Assembly: GCF_900129005.1 (NCBI RefSeq)
Contig: NZ_FQUN01000012.1
Span: forward strand, 1 to 64,000
Length of the DNA stretch: 64,000 bases
Reading direction: 5' to 3'
Source: Leeuwenhoekiella marinoflava DSM 3653
GTDB lineage: Bacteria; Bacteroidota; Bacteroidia; Flavobacteriales; Flavobacteriaceae
Shown piece by piece: positions 16,206-25,426 of the stretch. The position numbers and the translations under genes are program-made. The first letter of the stretch is position 1; each line of letters starts with the position of its first letter. Under the pieces are notes generated by a model. It had not been told where the DNA came from. It saw only the letters and a list, made by a program, of their open reading frames with translations, and did not search any database.

Positions 16206-17642
16206 TTATTCTTCTTCTAGTCCTTCAACAACTTCATCATCGTGAAGCATTTTCCGGGTTTCTAATTTAACCAGATCAAGCTTTTCGTGAAGACTCATGC
16301 TTTCGGTAAACTTACCGTCATGAATGAGATTGAGAATCGCTTTGTCTTGCACGCGACCGCGACGCATAGCTTCAGAATATCTCAGGTCTTCTCTGAAAGT
16401 AACCAAAGCGTACTTAGAAAAATATTCCTTAGGAAAAGCTTCTTCAAAGGCAATTTCCAGTTTTCGTTTTTCCTGAAAAATAGGTCGTGCGGTGTGTGCT
16501 TTCATCTCGTGGAAGTTATCTACTGCAAGATCTGCAATCGCGTCAGTGTCTTCCTTGCGCTCGTTTTGATACGCTTTAAAAACGGCTTCCCAGTCGCCTT
16601 CGTACTTGTTTAGATATTTGTCTAAAACATCAATATCTTCAAAAGCAGAATTCATTCCCTGACCGTAAAACGGAACAATACCGTGTGCAGCATCACCTAG
16701 CAGTAATACTTTGCCGTAAGCGTGCCACGGAGCGCATTTGATGGTGCCTAATGGAGAAGTGGGATTCTCTTTAAATTCTTTCAGTAAATCTGGCATCAAC
16801 TCTAATGCATCAGGAAATTCGCGCTCAAAATAATCAAGGACTGCAGCATCAGTATTTAGGCTTTCAAAACTGTCTTTACCCTCTTCCCAAGATAAAAATA
16901 AAGTTACGGTAAAGCTTCCGTCAAGATTAGGCAATGCAATCATCATATCTTTTCCGCGAGGCCAGATATGTAATGCATTTTTCGCTACCAAGAATCCACC
17001 ATCAGCTCCGGGAGGGAAGGATAGTTCTTTATAACCGTGGGTTAAAAAATCTTGCCCATAACTGAATAAGAACTTGCGGTGATCAAGCATGCTTTTGCGA
17101 AGTGCAGAGCCTACACCGTCAGCTCCCATAACCACATCAGCTTTATAGGTTGTGGTTTGTTGCGTCTTATAATCTTCAAAAGTAGCTTCGCCAGTTTCTA
17201 AAGCAACACCTGTACACTTTTGATTAAAAAGCATGGTGATATCAGGCATTTTATCACATTCATCAAGCAACATAATGTTGAGGTCTTCCCGTGAAATAGA
17301 ATTTATATATTCATTTCTACCACTATACGGACTCATGAAAAGTTCGCCCGCTGTATTATGAATCATGCGACCATTCATAGGAATACAAAGCGGTAATACC
17401 TGTTCTTCGAGACCGGCAAGACGCAGCCCTTTCATACCACGATCTGAAAATGCCAGATTGATTGAGCGCCCCGAGTCTACAATTTCTTTACGTAGATCCG
17501 GGCGTTTCTCCATTAAGGTTACTTTATAGCCGCGTTGCGCCATACGTAAGGCGAGTAAAGATCCACAGAGGCCGGCGCCTATAACTAATATATGTTCTTG
17601 ATTTTTCAAAAGTGGTTTGTTAGTTGGTAGTTGAAACTCCAT
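16206..17642 (-). CDS. kmo: kynurenine 3-monooxygenase
   Basis: A 478-residue FAD-dependent hydroxylase that converts L-kynurenine to 3-hydroxykynurenine with NADPH and O2, on the route from tryptophan to quinolinate and NAD. The N-terminal GAGLCG (22-27) binds FAD, DSGRSINLAFSDRG is a family signature, and LLGDAAHGIVPFYGQGMN is the second FAD motif. It follows the kynU stop directly with no spacer and precedes the O-methyltransferase by two bases. Tryptophan dioxygenase and 3-hydroxyanthranilate dioxygenase genes are not in the window. Confidence 0.96.
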   Translation of the reverse strand: MEFQLPTNKPLLKNQEHILVIGAGLCGSLLALRMAQRGYKVTLMEKRPDLRKEIVDSGRSINLAFSDRGMKGLRLAGLEEQVLPLCIPMNGRMIHNTAGELFMSPYSGRNEYINSISREDLNIMLLDECDKMPDITMLFNQKCTGVALETGEATFEDYKTQQTTTYKADVVMGADGVGSALRKSMLDHRKFLFSYGQDFLTHGYKELSFPPGADGGFLVAKNALHIWPRGKDMMIALPNLDGSFTVTLFLSWEEGKDSFESLNTDAAVLDYFEREFPDALELMPDLLKEFKENPTSPLGTIKCAPWHAYGKVLLLGDAAHGIVPFYGQGMNSAFEDIDVLDKYLNKYEGDWEAVFKAYQNERKEDTDAIADLAVDNFHEMKAHTARPIFQEKRKLEIAFEEAFPKEYFSKYALVTFREDLRYSEAMRRGRVQDKAILNLIHDGKFTESMSLHEKLDLVKLETRKMLHDDEVVEGLEEE

Positions 17643-18932
17643 TTATTTTTTGGCTAAAAGCTCTTTCAGCCGTTGTATCATTTCATAAACATCTTCATAG
17701 CTGTTATAAAGTGGAGCAGGAGCTACCCGAATGACATCGGGCTCTCGCCAGTCGCAAATAATACCTGCTTGCATAAAGCCGTCGTGCATACTGCGATCAG
17801 CATTTTTCACTTGAATAGAAAGTTGGCAACCGCGCTCATCAGGATTGGTTGGTGTCAATATAGCAATGCGGTCATCGTTAAGGTCCTTGATTAAATATTC
17901 AAGATACCCGGTGATGTTTTTAGATTTCGTGCGAATGTTCTTAAAACCTGCTTCAGCAAAGATCTCAAGCGATGCACGTATAGGTGCCATAGAAAGTATA
18001 GGCGGATTACTAAGTTGCCAGCCTGCTGCACCTTCAATAGGATCAAAGTCTACACGCATATTAAAACGGCTTTCCATTTTATGTCCCCACCAGCCCGTAA
18101 AACGTGGAATATCTTTGTTATTGGCATGACGCTCGTGTACAAAACAACCACCCAGTGCTCCCGGGCCGCTGTTTAAATATTTATAGGTACACCACACGGC
18201 AAAATCAGGACCGTTATCGTGTAAATCTGCATCTATATTACCTACGCCATGCGCCAAGTCAAAACCTACTTTACAGCCGTATTGATGGCCTAATTGTGTT
18301 ATTTCTTTTATAGGGTATTTTTGCCCCGTGTAGTAGTTAGAATTGCCAATCATTACCAGTGCAATCTCTTCGCCGTGTTTTTTCATCAAAGCTTCCAAAT
18401 CTTCAAAACGGCACAGATCTTCTCCCGGTCTGGGTTTCCAAAGAATTAAAGATTCATCAGGATAATAACCCTTCTCTTTGATTTGAGATTTAACCGCATA
18501 ACTGTCTGAAGGAAATGCATCACTTTCTATCAAGATCTTATGGCGCTTCGCAGTAGGTCTGTAAAAGGAAACCATCATCAAGTGCAGGTTTGTAGAAAGG
18601 GTATTCATAATGACCACTTCACTGGGTTTAGCACCCACGATATCCGCCATAGGTTTAGACAATATCTCGTGATAAGTTGTCCAGGGAGTTTTGGCTTTAA
18701 AATGACCTTCAACGGCTAGTTCTGCCCAATTGTTAAGCTCTTCTTCAACATAGGCTCTAGCTTTTTTGGGTTGTAAACCCAGAGAGTTTCCACATAAATA
18801 AATGAGGTTATCCCCGTTTTTATCTTTAGGAAGGTTGAATTTTTCGCGGAAGCGTGCTAATGGGTCTGCTGCATCAGCCTGTTTAGCAAAGCTTAAGGTG
18901 TTTTCGTATTGGTTATTTTCTGTTTCTAGCAT
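17643..18932 (-). CDS. kynU: kynureninase
   Basis: A 429-residue PLP enzyme that cleaves kynurenine or 3-hydroxykynurenine to anthranilate or 3-hydroxyanthranilate plus alanine. Family features are YLCGNSLGLQPKKARA near the N-terminus, FDLAHGVGNI with the PLP-binding Asp, and WCTYKYLNSGPG with the Schiff-base Lys. The ATG at 18932 is preferred; one 18 bases further upstream is also in frame. It heads the operon kynU-kmo-OMT; the nearest promoter-like word upstream is TTATTTTTAC, a weak match. Confidence 0.96.
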   Translation of the reverse strand: MLETENNQYENTLSFAKQADAADPLARFREKFNLPKDKNGDNLIYLCGNSLGLQPKKARAYVEEELNNWAELAVEGHFKAKTPWTTYHEILSKPMADIVGAKPSEVVIMNTLSTNLHLMMVSFYRPTAKRHKILIESDAFPSDSYAVKSQIKEKGYYPDESLILWKPRPGEDLCRFEDLEALMKKHGEEIALVMIGNSNYYTGQKYPIKEITQLGHQYGCKVGFDLAHGVGNIDADLHDNGPDFAVWCTYKYLNSGPGALGGCFVHERHANNKDIPRFTGWWGHKMESRFNMRVDFDPIEGAAGWQLSNPPILSMAPIRASLEIFAEAGFKNIRTKSKNITGYLEYLIKDLNDDRIAILTPTNPDERGCQLSIQVKNADRSMHDGFMQAGIICDWREPDVIRVAPAPLYNSYEDVYEMIQRLKELLAKK

Positions 18933-19083
18933 AGTTTGTAAAAATAACACATCGCTAATCGTGAGGCAAGCTTAGCGCTAAGGTTTCGGGGTTCAAATCA
19001 AAACATCTGTTTAGATATAATGTGTTGCGTTATCATTGCACGTAGATTTTTGGTAATTTGGCAGTTGTAAATTCCTTAACTTC

Positions 19084-20232
19084 ATGAAAGCTTTACGTTT
19101 AGTTTTTAGCAATCTGCGCTACTTTACTCCGGTTTTTTTATTCGCTACGCTCAATATCATTTTTGGGACGTGGGCGATTTATATACCAGAGATCACAGCA
19201 AAATTGGCTATTAGTGAAGGCGAACTAGGATTTGCCGTGTTTTTTATGGCTTTAGGAACTTTATCTATTATTTCTTTTGTACCTAGAATTATTCAATTTT
19301 TAGGAGTTGGGAAAACAACACTTGTAGCCAATCTCGGCTTTTGCATGGTATTTTTGGGTCCATTTATAGCCGAGACCTATGTTGTTTTATGTGCCAGTCT
19401 TTTTGTGATAGGTTTGTTTTCGGGGCTGCTTGACGTCACGATAAATACTTTGGTTACCGAAATAGAAAAGCGAGACAAGGTGCATTTTATGTCTGTTTCT
19501 CATGGTTTTTTTAGTCTGGGTGGAATGCTAGGAGCAGGGATAGGAAGTCTGTTGATTCCATTTATAGAAATCCCATGGCAGCATATTGCTGGTGTGAGTT
19601 TACTGCTTATGCTTCTCAATTTGATTTTGTGCAGAAATTATTTGTACCTAAAAACCGAAGAAGCAGAACGGGAGAGCAGTTTAAAGTTGCGCAATTTGAA
19701 ACCCCTTATTGGTTTGGCTTTAATAGGGTTTCTGGTAATGGCTGCTGAAGGTGCTATTGTAGATTGGAGTGCCTTATATCTGGAAAAAGTAACACTTGCT
19801 GCAGCAGCTTTAGTAGGTTTAGGCTACACGATTTTTAATGGAACAATGGCGCTCGGGCGCTTTTTTGGCGACAGTATTAGCGCTCATTTTGGTTCACGGT
19901 TTATTATGATTGCAGGATCTTTTGTGGCAACTCTGGGTTTTGGATTGATTTTAACCGGAGTAACATGGATAGCTTTAGTGGGTTTTGGTTTGGTGGGGGT
20001 TGGGCTTTCTATAATTGTTCCCGAATTATTTCGCTACAGCGGAAATTTAAAAGGCATACAAGCTTCAGAAGGCATAAGTTTTATTGCAGGAACAGGTTTT
20101 GTAGGTTTGCTTTTAGGTCCGGTTTTTTTAGGTTTTTTGGCAGAAACTTTCAGTTTAGAAGGAAGCTTTATAGCCCTGTTGAGCTTTACACTTATCGCAG
20201 GGATAGTTGCTTTGGGTTTAAAACGAAATTAA
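19084..20232 (+). CDS. MFS transporter, YbjJ-like
   Basis: A 382-residue membrane protein with about 12 hydrophobic helices and MFS features such as the helix 2-3 region (FMALGTLSIISFV) and a duplicated half. The layout (ATLNIIFGTWAIYIPEI, GELGFAVFFMALG, SHGFFSLGGMLGAG) resembles the YbjJ group of predicted sugar- or drug-type carriers. The substrate is unknown. It is transcribed divergently from kynU, with 151 bases between. Confidence 0.88.
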   Translation: MKALRLVFSNLRYFTPVFLFATLNIIFGTWAIYIPEITAKLAISEGELGFAVFFMALGTLSIISFVPRIIQFLGVGKTTLVANLGFCMVFLGPFIAETYVVLCASLFVIGLFSGLLDVTINTLVTEIEKRDKVHFMSVSHGFFSLGGMLGAGIGSLLIPFIEIPWQHIAGVSLLLMLLNLILCRNYLYLKTEEAERESSLKLRNLKPLIGLALIGFLVMAAEGAIVDWSALYLEKVTLAAAALVGLGYTIFNGTMALGRFFGDSISAHFGSRFIMIAGSFVATLGFGLILTGVTWIALVGFGLVGVGLSIIVPELFRYSGNLKGIQASEGISFIAGTGFVGLLLGPVFLGFLAETFSLEGSFIALLSFTLIAGIVALGLKRN

Positions 20233-20262
20233 AAAAAGCCCATCTTTACGATGAGCTTTTAT
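20231..20262. terminator. bidirectional hairpin between convergent genes
   Basis: AAAGCCCATC and GATGAGCTTT form an imperfect stem with a short loop, flanked by A and T runs. It lies between the convergent MFS and DUF6503 genes and could serve both. Confidence 0.65.
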
Positions 20263-20284
20263 ATGCTGAAAAATAGAAAGAGAG

Positions 20285-20998
20285 CTAGTCTTCTTCCGTT
20301 TTTACTGCGATGTCTGTAAAGTATAAATGCACAGCATCTTCAGGAGCTTTGTGATCAGAAGCTATTTCTATTCCGTTATAATCTTTATATCCTTCCCAGG
20401 TTGTTACCATAGAAAATTCAGAAACGTTTCCGCGGCGATAAACCCATTCTTGTACTCTATAATCTTCATCATAGAAGAAGTCATAAGCATCGCCCGGTGT
20501 ATACCCACCATCACCATCATAAGTCAAGGTGATCTTACTCATTTTTTCTTCACTCATAGGAGCAGTAGCGGTATCTTGAACAGTTAAGGTTGTTCCTTCG
20601 TCCCATACTAAATGCATTGGAGCCAGTAGCCAGAAGGCATCATTTATAAAACCTTTGTCAGCGTTCATAGAAAGGCTGTCTACACTTTTACGATTATAAG
20701 CCACAGTGTCTTGCTCACTCATCATCGTGACGTCGTCAGATTTTGGATTCCATTTCCAAGTGCGGGCAAAATGACTGTCACCGCGATCTACATTAAATGT
20801 AAATTGTATTTCAGTTACTTCATCCCAATTTTCGACACCATTTGCCTGAGCAATCTTATACGCGATTTGCTCTTCAGGAGTGCGATCTACTTCAACTCGT
20901 TCTACAGATTCAATAGTTTCTGTTGTTTCAGTCTTGGATTCATTTTTGCAGGCCACAAGTGCGGTCAGAGCAAGTAAGGTTAGTACCGTTTTTTTCAT
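20285..20998 (-). CDS. DUF6503-like lipoprotein
   Basis: A 237-residue lipoprotein with lipobox LVAC (Cys17) and a Thr/Glu-rich linker. The body has the pattern AYKIAQANGVENWDEVTEIQFTF followed by ARTWKWNPKSDDVTM, as in the flavobacterial DUF6503 family of beta-rich outer-membrane-associated proteins. Function is unknown. It is monocistronic, facing the MFS gene. Confidence 0.78.
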   Translation of the reverse strand: MKKTVLTLLALTALVACKNESKTETTETIESVERVEVDRTPEEQIAYKIAQANGVENWDEVTEIQFTFNVDRGDSHFARTWKWNPKSDDVTMMSEQDTVAYNRKSVDSLSMNADKGFINDAFWLLAPMHLVWDEGTTLTVQDTATAPMSEEKMSKITLTYDGDGGYTPGDAYDFFYDEDYRVQEWVYRRGNVSEFSMVTTWEGYKDYNGIEIASDHKAPEDAVHLYFTDIAVKTEED

Positions 20999-21191
20999 TT
21001 GAAAAAGTTTTTGAAAATTAAAAGTACAAAGCTTTTGGTTAGTATGTAGTTTGTAATACCTGTTATTTTAAATTTGTCTGTATCGTAAGAGGCTATTCAA
21101 TAACGTAATGTATGTCTAGTTTTAACGACTATTTTTTTAATTGGTATACTTGTTATTCCCTTGAAAATCCTGTTATTTTAAATAAATAGAT

Positions 21192-21908
21192 ATGCAAACA
21201 ATACTTTATAAAGCAGACAGCCGTGGCGATGCAAATCACGGATGGTTACACAGCAAACATACCTTTAGTTTTGCCAATTATTACAATCCAGAGCGTATGA
21301 ATTTTGGTGTTTTACGCGTGTTGAATGATGACAAGGTGAGTGGCGGAATGGGTTTTGGTACACACCCGCATCAAAATATGGAAATCGTTTCGATACCGCT
21401 TTCTGGTGATTTAGAGCATCAAGATAGTATGGGAAACACTACGGTTATCAAAGAAGGTGATATTCAGGTGATGAGCGCCGGTACCGGAGTGCAACATTCT
21501 GAGTATAATAAAAACAAAGATGAAGAAGTAAAATTTCTTCAGATATGGGTGATACCGAATAAACAAAATGTAGAGCCTCGCTATGATCAGATTACGTTGG
21601 ATAAAGCAGACCGAAAAAACAAACTACAGCAGGTTCTTTCTCCTAATAAAGAAGATGCCGGAGTTTGGGTTTATCAAGATGCTTGGTTTAATCTCACCGA
21701 TCTGGATGCCGGAAAAGAACTGACGTATACCTTCAATAAACCGGGTAACGGTCTTTATATTTTTGTTTTAGAAGGCAGCATTACTGCTGGAGATCAAACT
21801 TTGGAACGTAGAGATGGTTTGGGTGTTTTGGAGGCTAATGCTGTTGAGATTAAGGCGTCTCAAGATGCGTATGTTCTTTTTATGGAAGTGCCTCTCTCTA
21901 TGGGGTAA
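21192..21908 (+). CDS. pirin family protein, YhhW-like
   Basis: A 238-residue bicupin. The N-terminal metal site is formed by HPHQNMEIVSI, LEHQDSMGN and AGTGVQHSE, with the expected His and Glu ligands; the C-terminal cupin lacks them. The start (RGDANHGWLHSKHTFSFA) is that of the YhhW type, members of which show quercetin 2,3-dioxygenase activity; the natural substrate is unclear. A second, different pirin lies at 23619-24491. Confidence 0.93.
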   Translation: MQTILYKADSRGDANHGWLHSKHTFSFANYYNPERMNFGVLRVLNDDKVSGGMGFGTHPHQNMEIVSIPLSGDLEHQDSMGNTTVIKEGDIQVMSAGTGVQHSEYNKNKDEEVKFLQIWVIPNKQNVEPRYDQITLDKADRKNKLQQVLSPNKEDAGVWVYQDAWFNLTDLDAGKELTYTFNKPGNGLYIFVLEGSITAGDQTLERRDGLGVLEANAVEIKASQDAYVLFMEVPLSMG

Positions 21909-22017
21909 TAAGTTTTCTGAAAAATTGACAGTCTTATTAAAAACTCTTATTTAGCAAAAGGCATTGGTATTTTTTTTGTTAGTAAAAAAGAAAAACTATT
22001 AATTAAACCTTTTAATT

Positions 22018-22233
22018 ATGGAAACACCAATTGAGTTAGAGTTAGTAGGGAAAAAGGATGATTTGTATGCTATTAACTATCCTGGTTTAAAAGTTCCTAT
22101 TCATGTGAATTTTGAACTTCTTCAAAAGTTTAAAAAAAGCAGCGACTATGTAATACGGGAATCAGAGTCGTTTAAAAAGATTAAAAATGACCAATGGTTT
22201 TTATCTGAAAATACCGAAGCGGTTAGAATTTAA
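22018..22233 (+). CDS. hypothetical 71-residue protein
   Basis: A short soluble, charged protein that I do not recognise (IELELVGKKDDLYAINYPGL near the start). It has a normal ATG, a purine-rich AT leader and a strong terminator 18 bases after the stop, which together support a real gene. It lies between a pirin and an MFS drug transporter, but nothing links it to either. Confidence 0.6.
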   Translation: METPIELELVGKKDDLYAINYPGLKVPIHVNFELLQKFKKSSDYVIRESESFKKIKNDQWFLSENTEAVRI

Positions 22234-22250
22234 ACGACAAGGCCAAATTA

Positions 22251-22280
22251 AAAAGAGATGCTCACCGGGCATCTCTTTTT
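22251..22280 (+). terminator. intrinsic terminator
   Basis: AAAAGAGATGC and GCATCTCTTTTT form an 11-bp stem around TCACCGG, followed by T residues, just after the 71-residue gene. Confidence 0.85.
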
Positions 22281-22376
22281 GTTTTAACTCCAACGACAAC
22301 GTTACCTTAAGAAACTGACCAAGGGTTTTAGAGTTTTAATAACATGATGCAGCCTGCTTTTTGTAAGAACATAGGT

Positions 22377-22384
22377 TAATTTTG
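22377..22384 (+). promoter_or_regulatory. -7 promoter box TAATTTTG
   Basis: TAATTTTG matches TAnnTTTG and ends 17 bases before the ATG of the Bcr/CflA transporter. Confidence 0.6.
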
Positions 22385-22401
22385 CATTTTAGAATCAGAA
22401 T

Positions 22402-23622
22402 ATGGCAAAACGATTTACAACATCTTCCCGCAATCTTATCGTACTTATTTTAGGAACACTCATCGCTATAGGTCCTTTTTCTATAGATATGTATTTACCG
22501 GGGTTTGGTAATGTTGCAGACGATTTTGGGGTAGATATTAGTAAAGTAGGTTTAACTTTAACAAGTTACCTTATTGGTATTGCACTGGGTCAATTGGCTT
22601 ACGGTCCGCTTATGGATCGTTTTGGAAGGCGTAGGCCGCTCATTGGCGGATTGATACTTTATACTGTTACAGCTCTTTTGTGTGCCTTTAGCTGGAATTT
22701 AAACATTTTGATAGGTGCACGCTTTTTTATGGCATTGGGTGGTTGTGCCGGTATGGTTGCTTCTAAAGCTATTGTGCGGGATCTTTTTGAAAAGAAACAG
22801 GTTGCAGATGTGCTTTCTACCTTAATGCTTATAATGGGAGTTGCCCCCATAATCGCACCTACAGTAGGCGGACTTGTTATAGGAGCTTTTGACTGGCAAG
22901 CTGTTTTTTATATTTTGGCTGTTTTTTCAGTTTTAATGCTTTTGCTTATCACGTATGTTTTGCCCGAAAGTGCAGCTCCTAACAAGACCACGAGTTTAAG
23001 ACCTACAAAGATTATCACAGAATATATATCTATTCTAAAAAATCGTGAATTCTTTATTTTCGCAATGACCAGAGGGTTTACGATGGCTTGTTTGTTGAGT
23101 TACGTGAGTAGTGCTCCTTTTATTTTTATCGAATTTTTTGGTTTGAGTGAACAACAATTTGGTTGGGTTTTTGGAAGTAATGCGTTAGGCCTTATTCTTG
23201 GTAGTCAGTTTAATCGTCTGGCATTAAAACGCTTTTCTTTACTCCAAATAACTGTTGCTACCTGTTTGGCTTTATCTGTACTCACCACAGGTGGTATTGC
23301 CATTAGTTTTTTAGCGCTTCAGTTTTGGGTGGTTTATCCATTCCTGTTTTTAATGTTGTTTTTAGTAGGTTTTCAAAACCCCAATGTTACCGCACTTTCT
23401 TTAGATCCGTTTACCAAGCAAGCCGGTAGTGCTTCTGCATTAGTGGGGAGTATAGGGATGCTATTTGGCTCTATGGCAAGTATTCTGGTGGCTCAACTCG
23501 TTACTGAAAACGTAGCTCCTTTGTTATATATTCTCTTTGCAAGTGCTCTGTGCAGTCTGTTTCTAGTGTTGTTTTATTTGAATAAACGTAAATCACTTAA
23601 GGTTCAGACCAGTAAGGTTTAA
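22402..23622 (+). CDS. Bcr/CflA-family multidrug MFS transporter
   Basis: A 406-residue 12-helix exporter. Family signatures are GPFSIDMYLPGFGNVADDFG in helix 1, LGQLAYGPLMDRFGRRRPL in the loop between helices 2 and 3, and GGCAGMVASKAIVRDLF in helix 4. Members expel bicyclomycin, chloramphenicol and similar drugs by proton antiport. The end overlaps the convergent pirin gene by four bases. Confidence 0.93.
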   Translation: MAKRFTTSSRNLIVLILGTLIAIGPFSIDMYLPGFGNVADDFGVDISKVGLTLTSYLIGIALGQLAYGPLMDRFGRRRPLIGGLILYTVTALLCAFSWNLNILIGARFFMALGGCAGMVASKAIVRDLFEKKQVADVLSTLMLIMGVAPIIAPTVGGLVIGAFDWQAVFYILAVFSVLMLLLITYVLPESAAPNKTTSLRPTKIITEYISILKNREFFIFAMTRGFTMACLLSYVSSAPFIFIEFFGLSEQQFGWVFGSNALGLILGSQFNRLALKRFSLLQITVATCLALSVLTTGGIAISFLALQFWVVYPFLFLMLFLVGFQNPNVTALSLDPFTKQAGSASALVGSIGMLFGSMASILVAQLVTENVAPLLYILFASALCSLFLVLFYLNKRKSLKVQTSKV

Positions 23623-24491
23623 GAGGGTAGGGGCACGTAGGTGTCATCGCCTTCAACTTTAGGAAACTCATGATTTTTCCATTGTGTTTTAGCTTTTTCT
23701 ATACGTTCTTTTGAAGTAGCAACAAAATTCCAATAAATGTAGCGTTCTTCTTCGAAAGGTTTTCCGCCGAAAAGAAAAATATGTGCGCCTTTTAAAATTT
23801 TGAGTTTACAGACTTCGTTCGTTTTACTAACCAGCATATTGCCTTCCGAAATGATTTCGCCGCAGGCTTCAACTTCACCTGAAACGATAGTGACGCCAAC
23901 TTCCCCAAAAAGATTGTCTTTAATGTCGAGTTTGTGATCTTCCTCAGCAATGATTTCGATCATAAATAAGTCGGAGTGAACCGGCACCGGACTCGTTTTC
24001 CCATAGCCTTTACCGGCGATGAGTTTGTATTGCGCATTATTTTCTTTCCATTGTGGTAATGCATTTGCATCAATATGGTGAAAAGCAGGTTCTGTAAACT
24101 CCAGCATTTTAGGCAAGGCAACCCAGATCTGATAACCGTGCATCGTAAAAGAATTTCCGTTTCTAAAATCTTTAGGGGTTCGTTCTGTATGGGTAACGCC
24201 TTTACCGGAAACCATCCAGTTTACAGATCCCGGTTTGATGCGCTGATAGGTGCCGGTGCTGTCTTCGTGAATGAGTTCACCTTCTAGCAGATAGGTTAAT
24301 GTTGAAAGCCCTATGTGTGGATGTTGATCAACATCCAGATAATTTTCTGGACCTAGTTGATTAGGCCCCATATGATCTATAAAAATAAAAGGACCCACCA
24401 TTCTTTTTTTTCTAAAAGGCAGTAATCTACCTACTAGAAAATCTCCAATATCCCTGCTTCTTTCTTCTATAATAAGTCCTGTATTAGACAT
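23619..24491 (-). CDS. pirin family protein
   Basis: A 290-residue bicupin of the standard pirin type: VGRLLPFRKKRMVGPFIFID at the start, the metal site HPHIGLSTLTYLLEGELIHE and SGKGVTHTER, and the C-terminal Pirin_C domain from about residue 175. Bacterial pirins are iron proteins, some with quercetinase activity and some acting as enzyme regulators; the role here is open. It is only distantly related to the pirin at 21192-21908. Confidence 0.93.
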   Translation of the reverse strand: MSNTGLIIEERSRDIGDFLVGRLLPFRKKRMVGPFIFIDHMGPNQLGPENYLDVDQHPHIGLSTLTYLLEGELIHEDSTGTYQRIKPGSVNWMVSGKGVTHTERTPKDFRNGNSFTMHGYQIWVALPKMLEFTEPAFHHIDANALPQWKENNAQYKLIAGKGYGKTSPVPVHSDLFMIEIIAEEDHKLDIKDNLFGEVGVTIVSGEVEACGEIISEGNMLVSKTNEVCKLKILKGAHIFLFGGKPFEEERYIYWNFVATSKERIEKAKTQWKNHEFPKVEGDDTYVPLPS

Positions 24492-24637
24492 TTATGTTGT
24501 TTTTTAAGGTGTTAAAACTAAAAATGTTAGTATTTTGAAATTTAAGAATACTATTATAAACTTTTTTAAGTTTTATAAATTTATAATAAACTCAAATCTT
24601 ATTGTAAGCCCAGTACGCTCACTTTAAAACTCTACTG

Positions 24638-25369
24638 ATGAAAGCCAATGTATTCGTAATTTTAATAGCTATTCTTGCTGTAAACACGTTAAAAGCACAA
24701 AAGAAAACTTATGATCTCGGTCTTTATTTAGGGGGTGTAAATTATTATGGGGAAATAGGGGAAAAGAAATTTGTGTCGCCTAATAGAGCAACTCTGGGTT
24801 TGATAGGTAAGATGAATTTTAATGAAAAGCTGAGTCTCAGAGGGACTATAACTTTCTTTACGCTTTATGATAACGACCGTGATGCAGCTGATGGTTACCG
24901 TGGTACTGGTCGCAATAACTCTTTATATTATTCTTTTGAAAATAAAAGTATCGAAGCTTCTGTAGGTATTGAGTATGTACCGTTTTCACTTTTAAAGAAT
25001 GCCCGGAATCCAATTGATTTCTATGTACACGCTGGTTTAGGGACTGTTTATAATGACGAATTGTATTACCCGCTCTCTGCTGGTTTTGAAGATGTATTAG
25101 CAGAAAAATACGGAACCAGAACCCGAATGGTGATTCCTTTTGGGATAGGTTTCAAAACTTTTGTTGGGAGTAATTTTATGGTAGGCATAGAACTTTCTCC
25201 GCGTTATACGGTAACAGATAATCTGGACGGAAGTCATCCTGAAGATGCACGACTGGAGCCCAATCAATTACCAGATTTTTCTAATAATGACTGGTACAGC
25301 TTCGTGGGTCTTACGTTGACTTACAGGCTGGGTAAAGGTAATGACGCATTTTGTGACTGTACATTATAG
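24638..25369 (+). CDS. outer-membrane beta-barrel protein (DUF6089/THC0290-like)
   Basis: A 243-residue exported protein with signal peptide (about 1-20) and alternating beta strands ending in an aromatic-rich strand (WYSFVGLTLTYRLG), as in small outer-membrane barrels. The start DLGLYLGGVNYYGEIG and SPNRATLGLIGK resemble the DUF6089 and THC0290_0291 families of Bacteroidota; I cannot decide between them. Four residues from the end is a CDC motif. Function is unknown. Confidence 0.75.
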   Translation: MKANVFVILIAILAVNTLKAQKKTYDLGLYLGGVNYYGEIGEKKFVSPNRATLGLIGKMNFNEKLSLRGTITFFTLYDNDRDAADGYRGTGRNNSLYYSFENKSIEASVGIEYVPFSLLKNARNPIDFYVHAGLGTVYNDELYYPLSAGFEDVLAEKYGTRTRMVIPFGIGFKTFVGSNFMVGIELSPRYTVTDNLDGSHPEDARLEPNQLPDFSNNDWYSFVGLTLTYRLGKGNDAFCDCTL

Positions 25370-25414
25370 TAGAATTTTACAGGTGATTTAGAATATCCCC
25401 AAAGCGCTTCGCTG

Positions 25415-25422
25415 TATCTTTG
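25415..25422 (+). promoter_or_regulatory. -7 promoter box TATCTTTG, near-leaderless
   Basis: TATCTTTG fits the consensus and ends four bases before the ATG of the ABC exporter at 25427, so transcription should start at or next to the start codon. Confidence 0.65.
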
Positions 25423-25426
25423 CACA

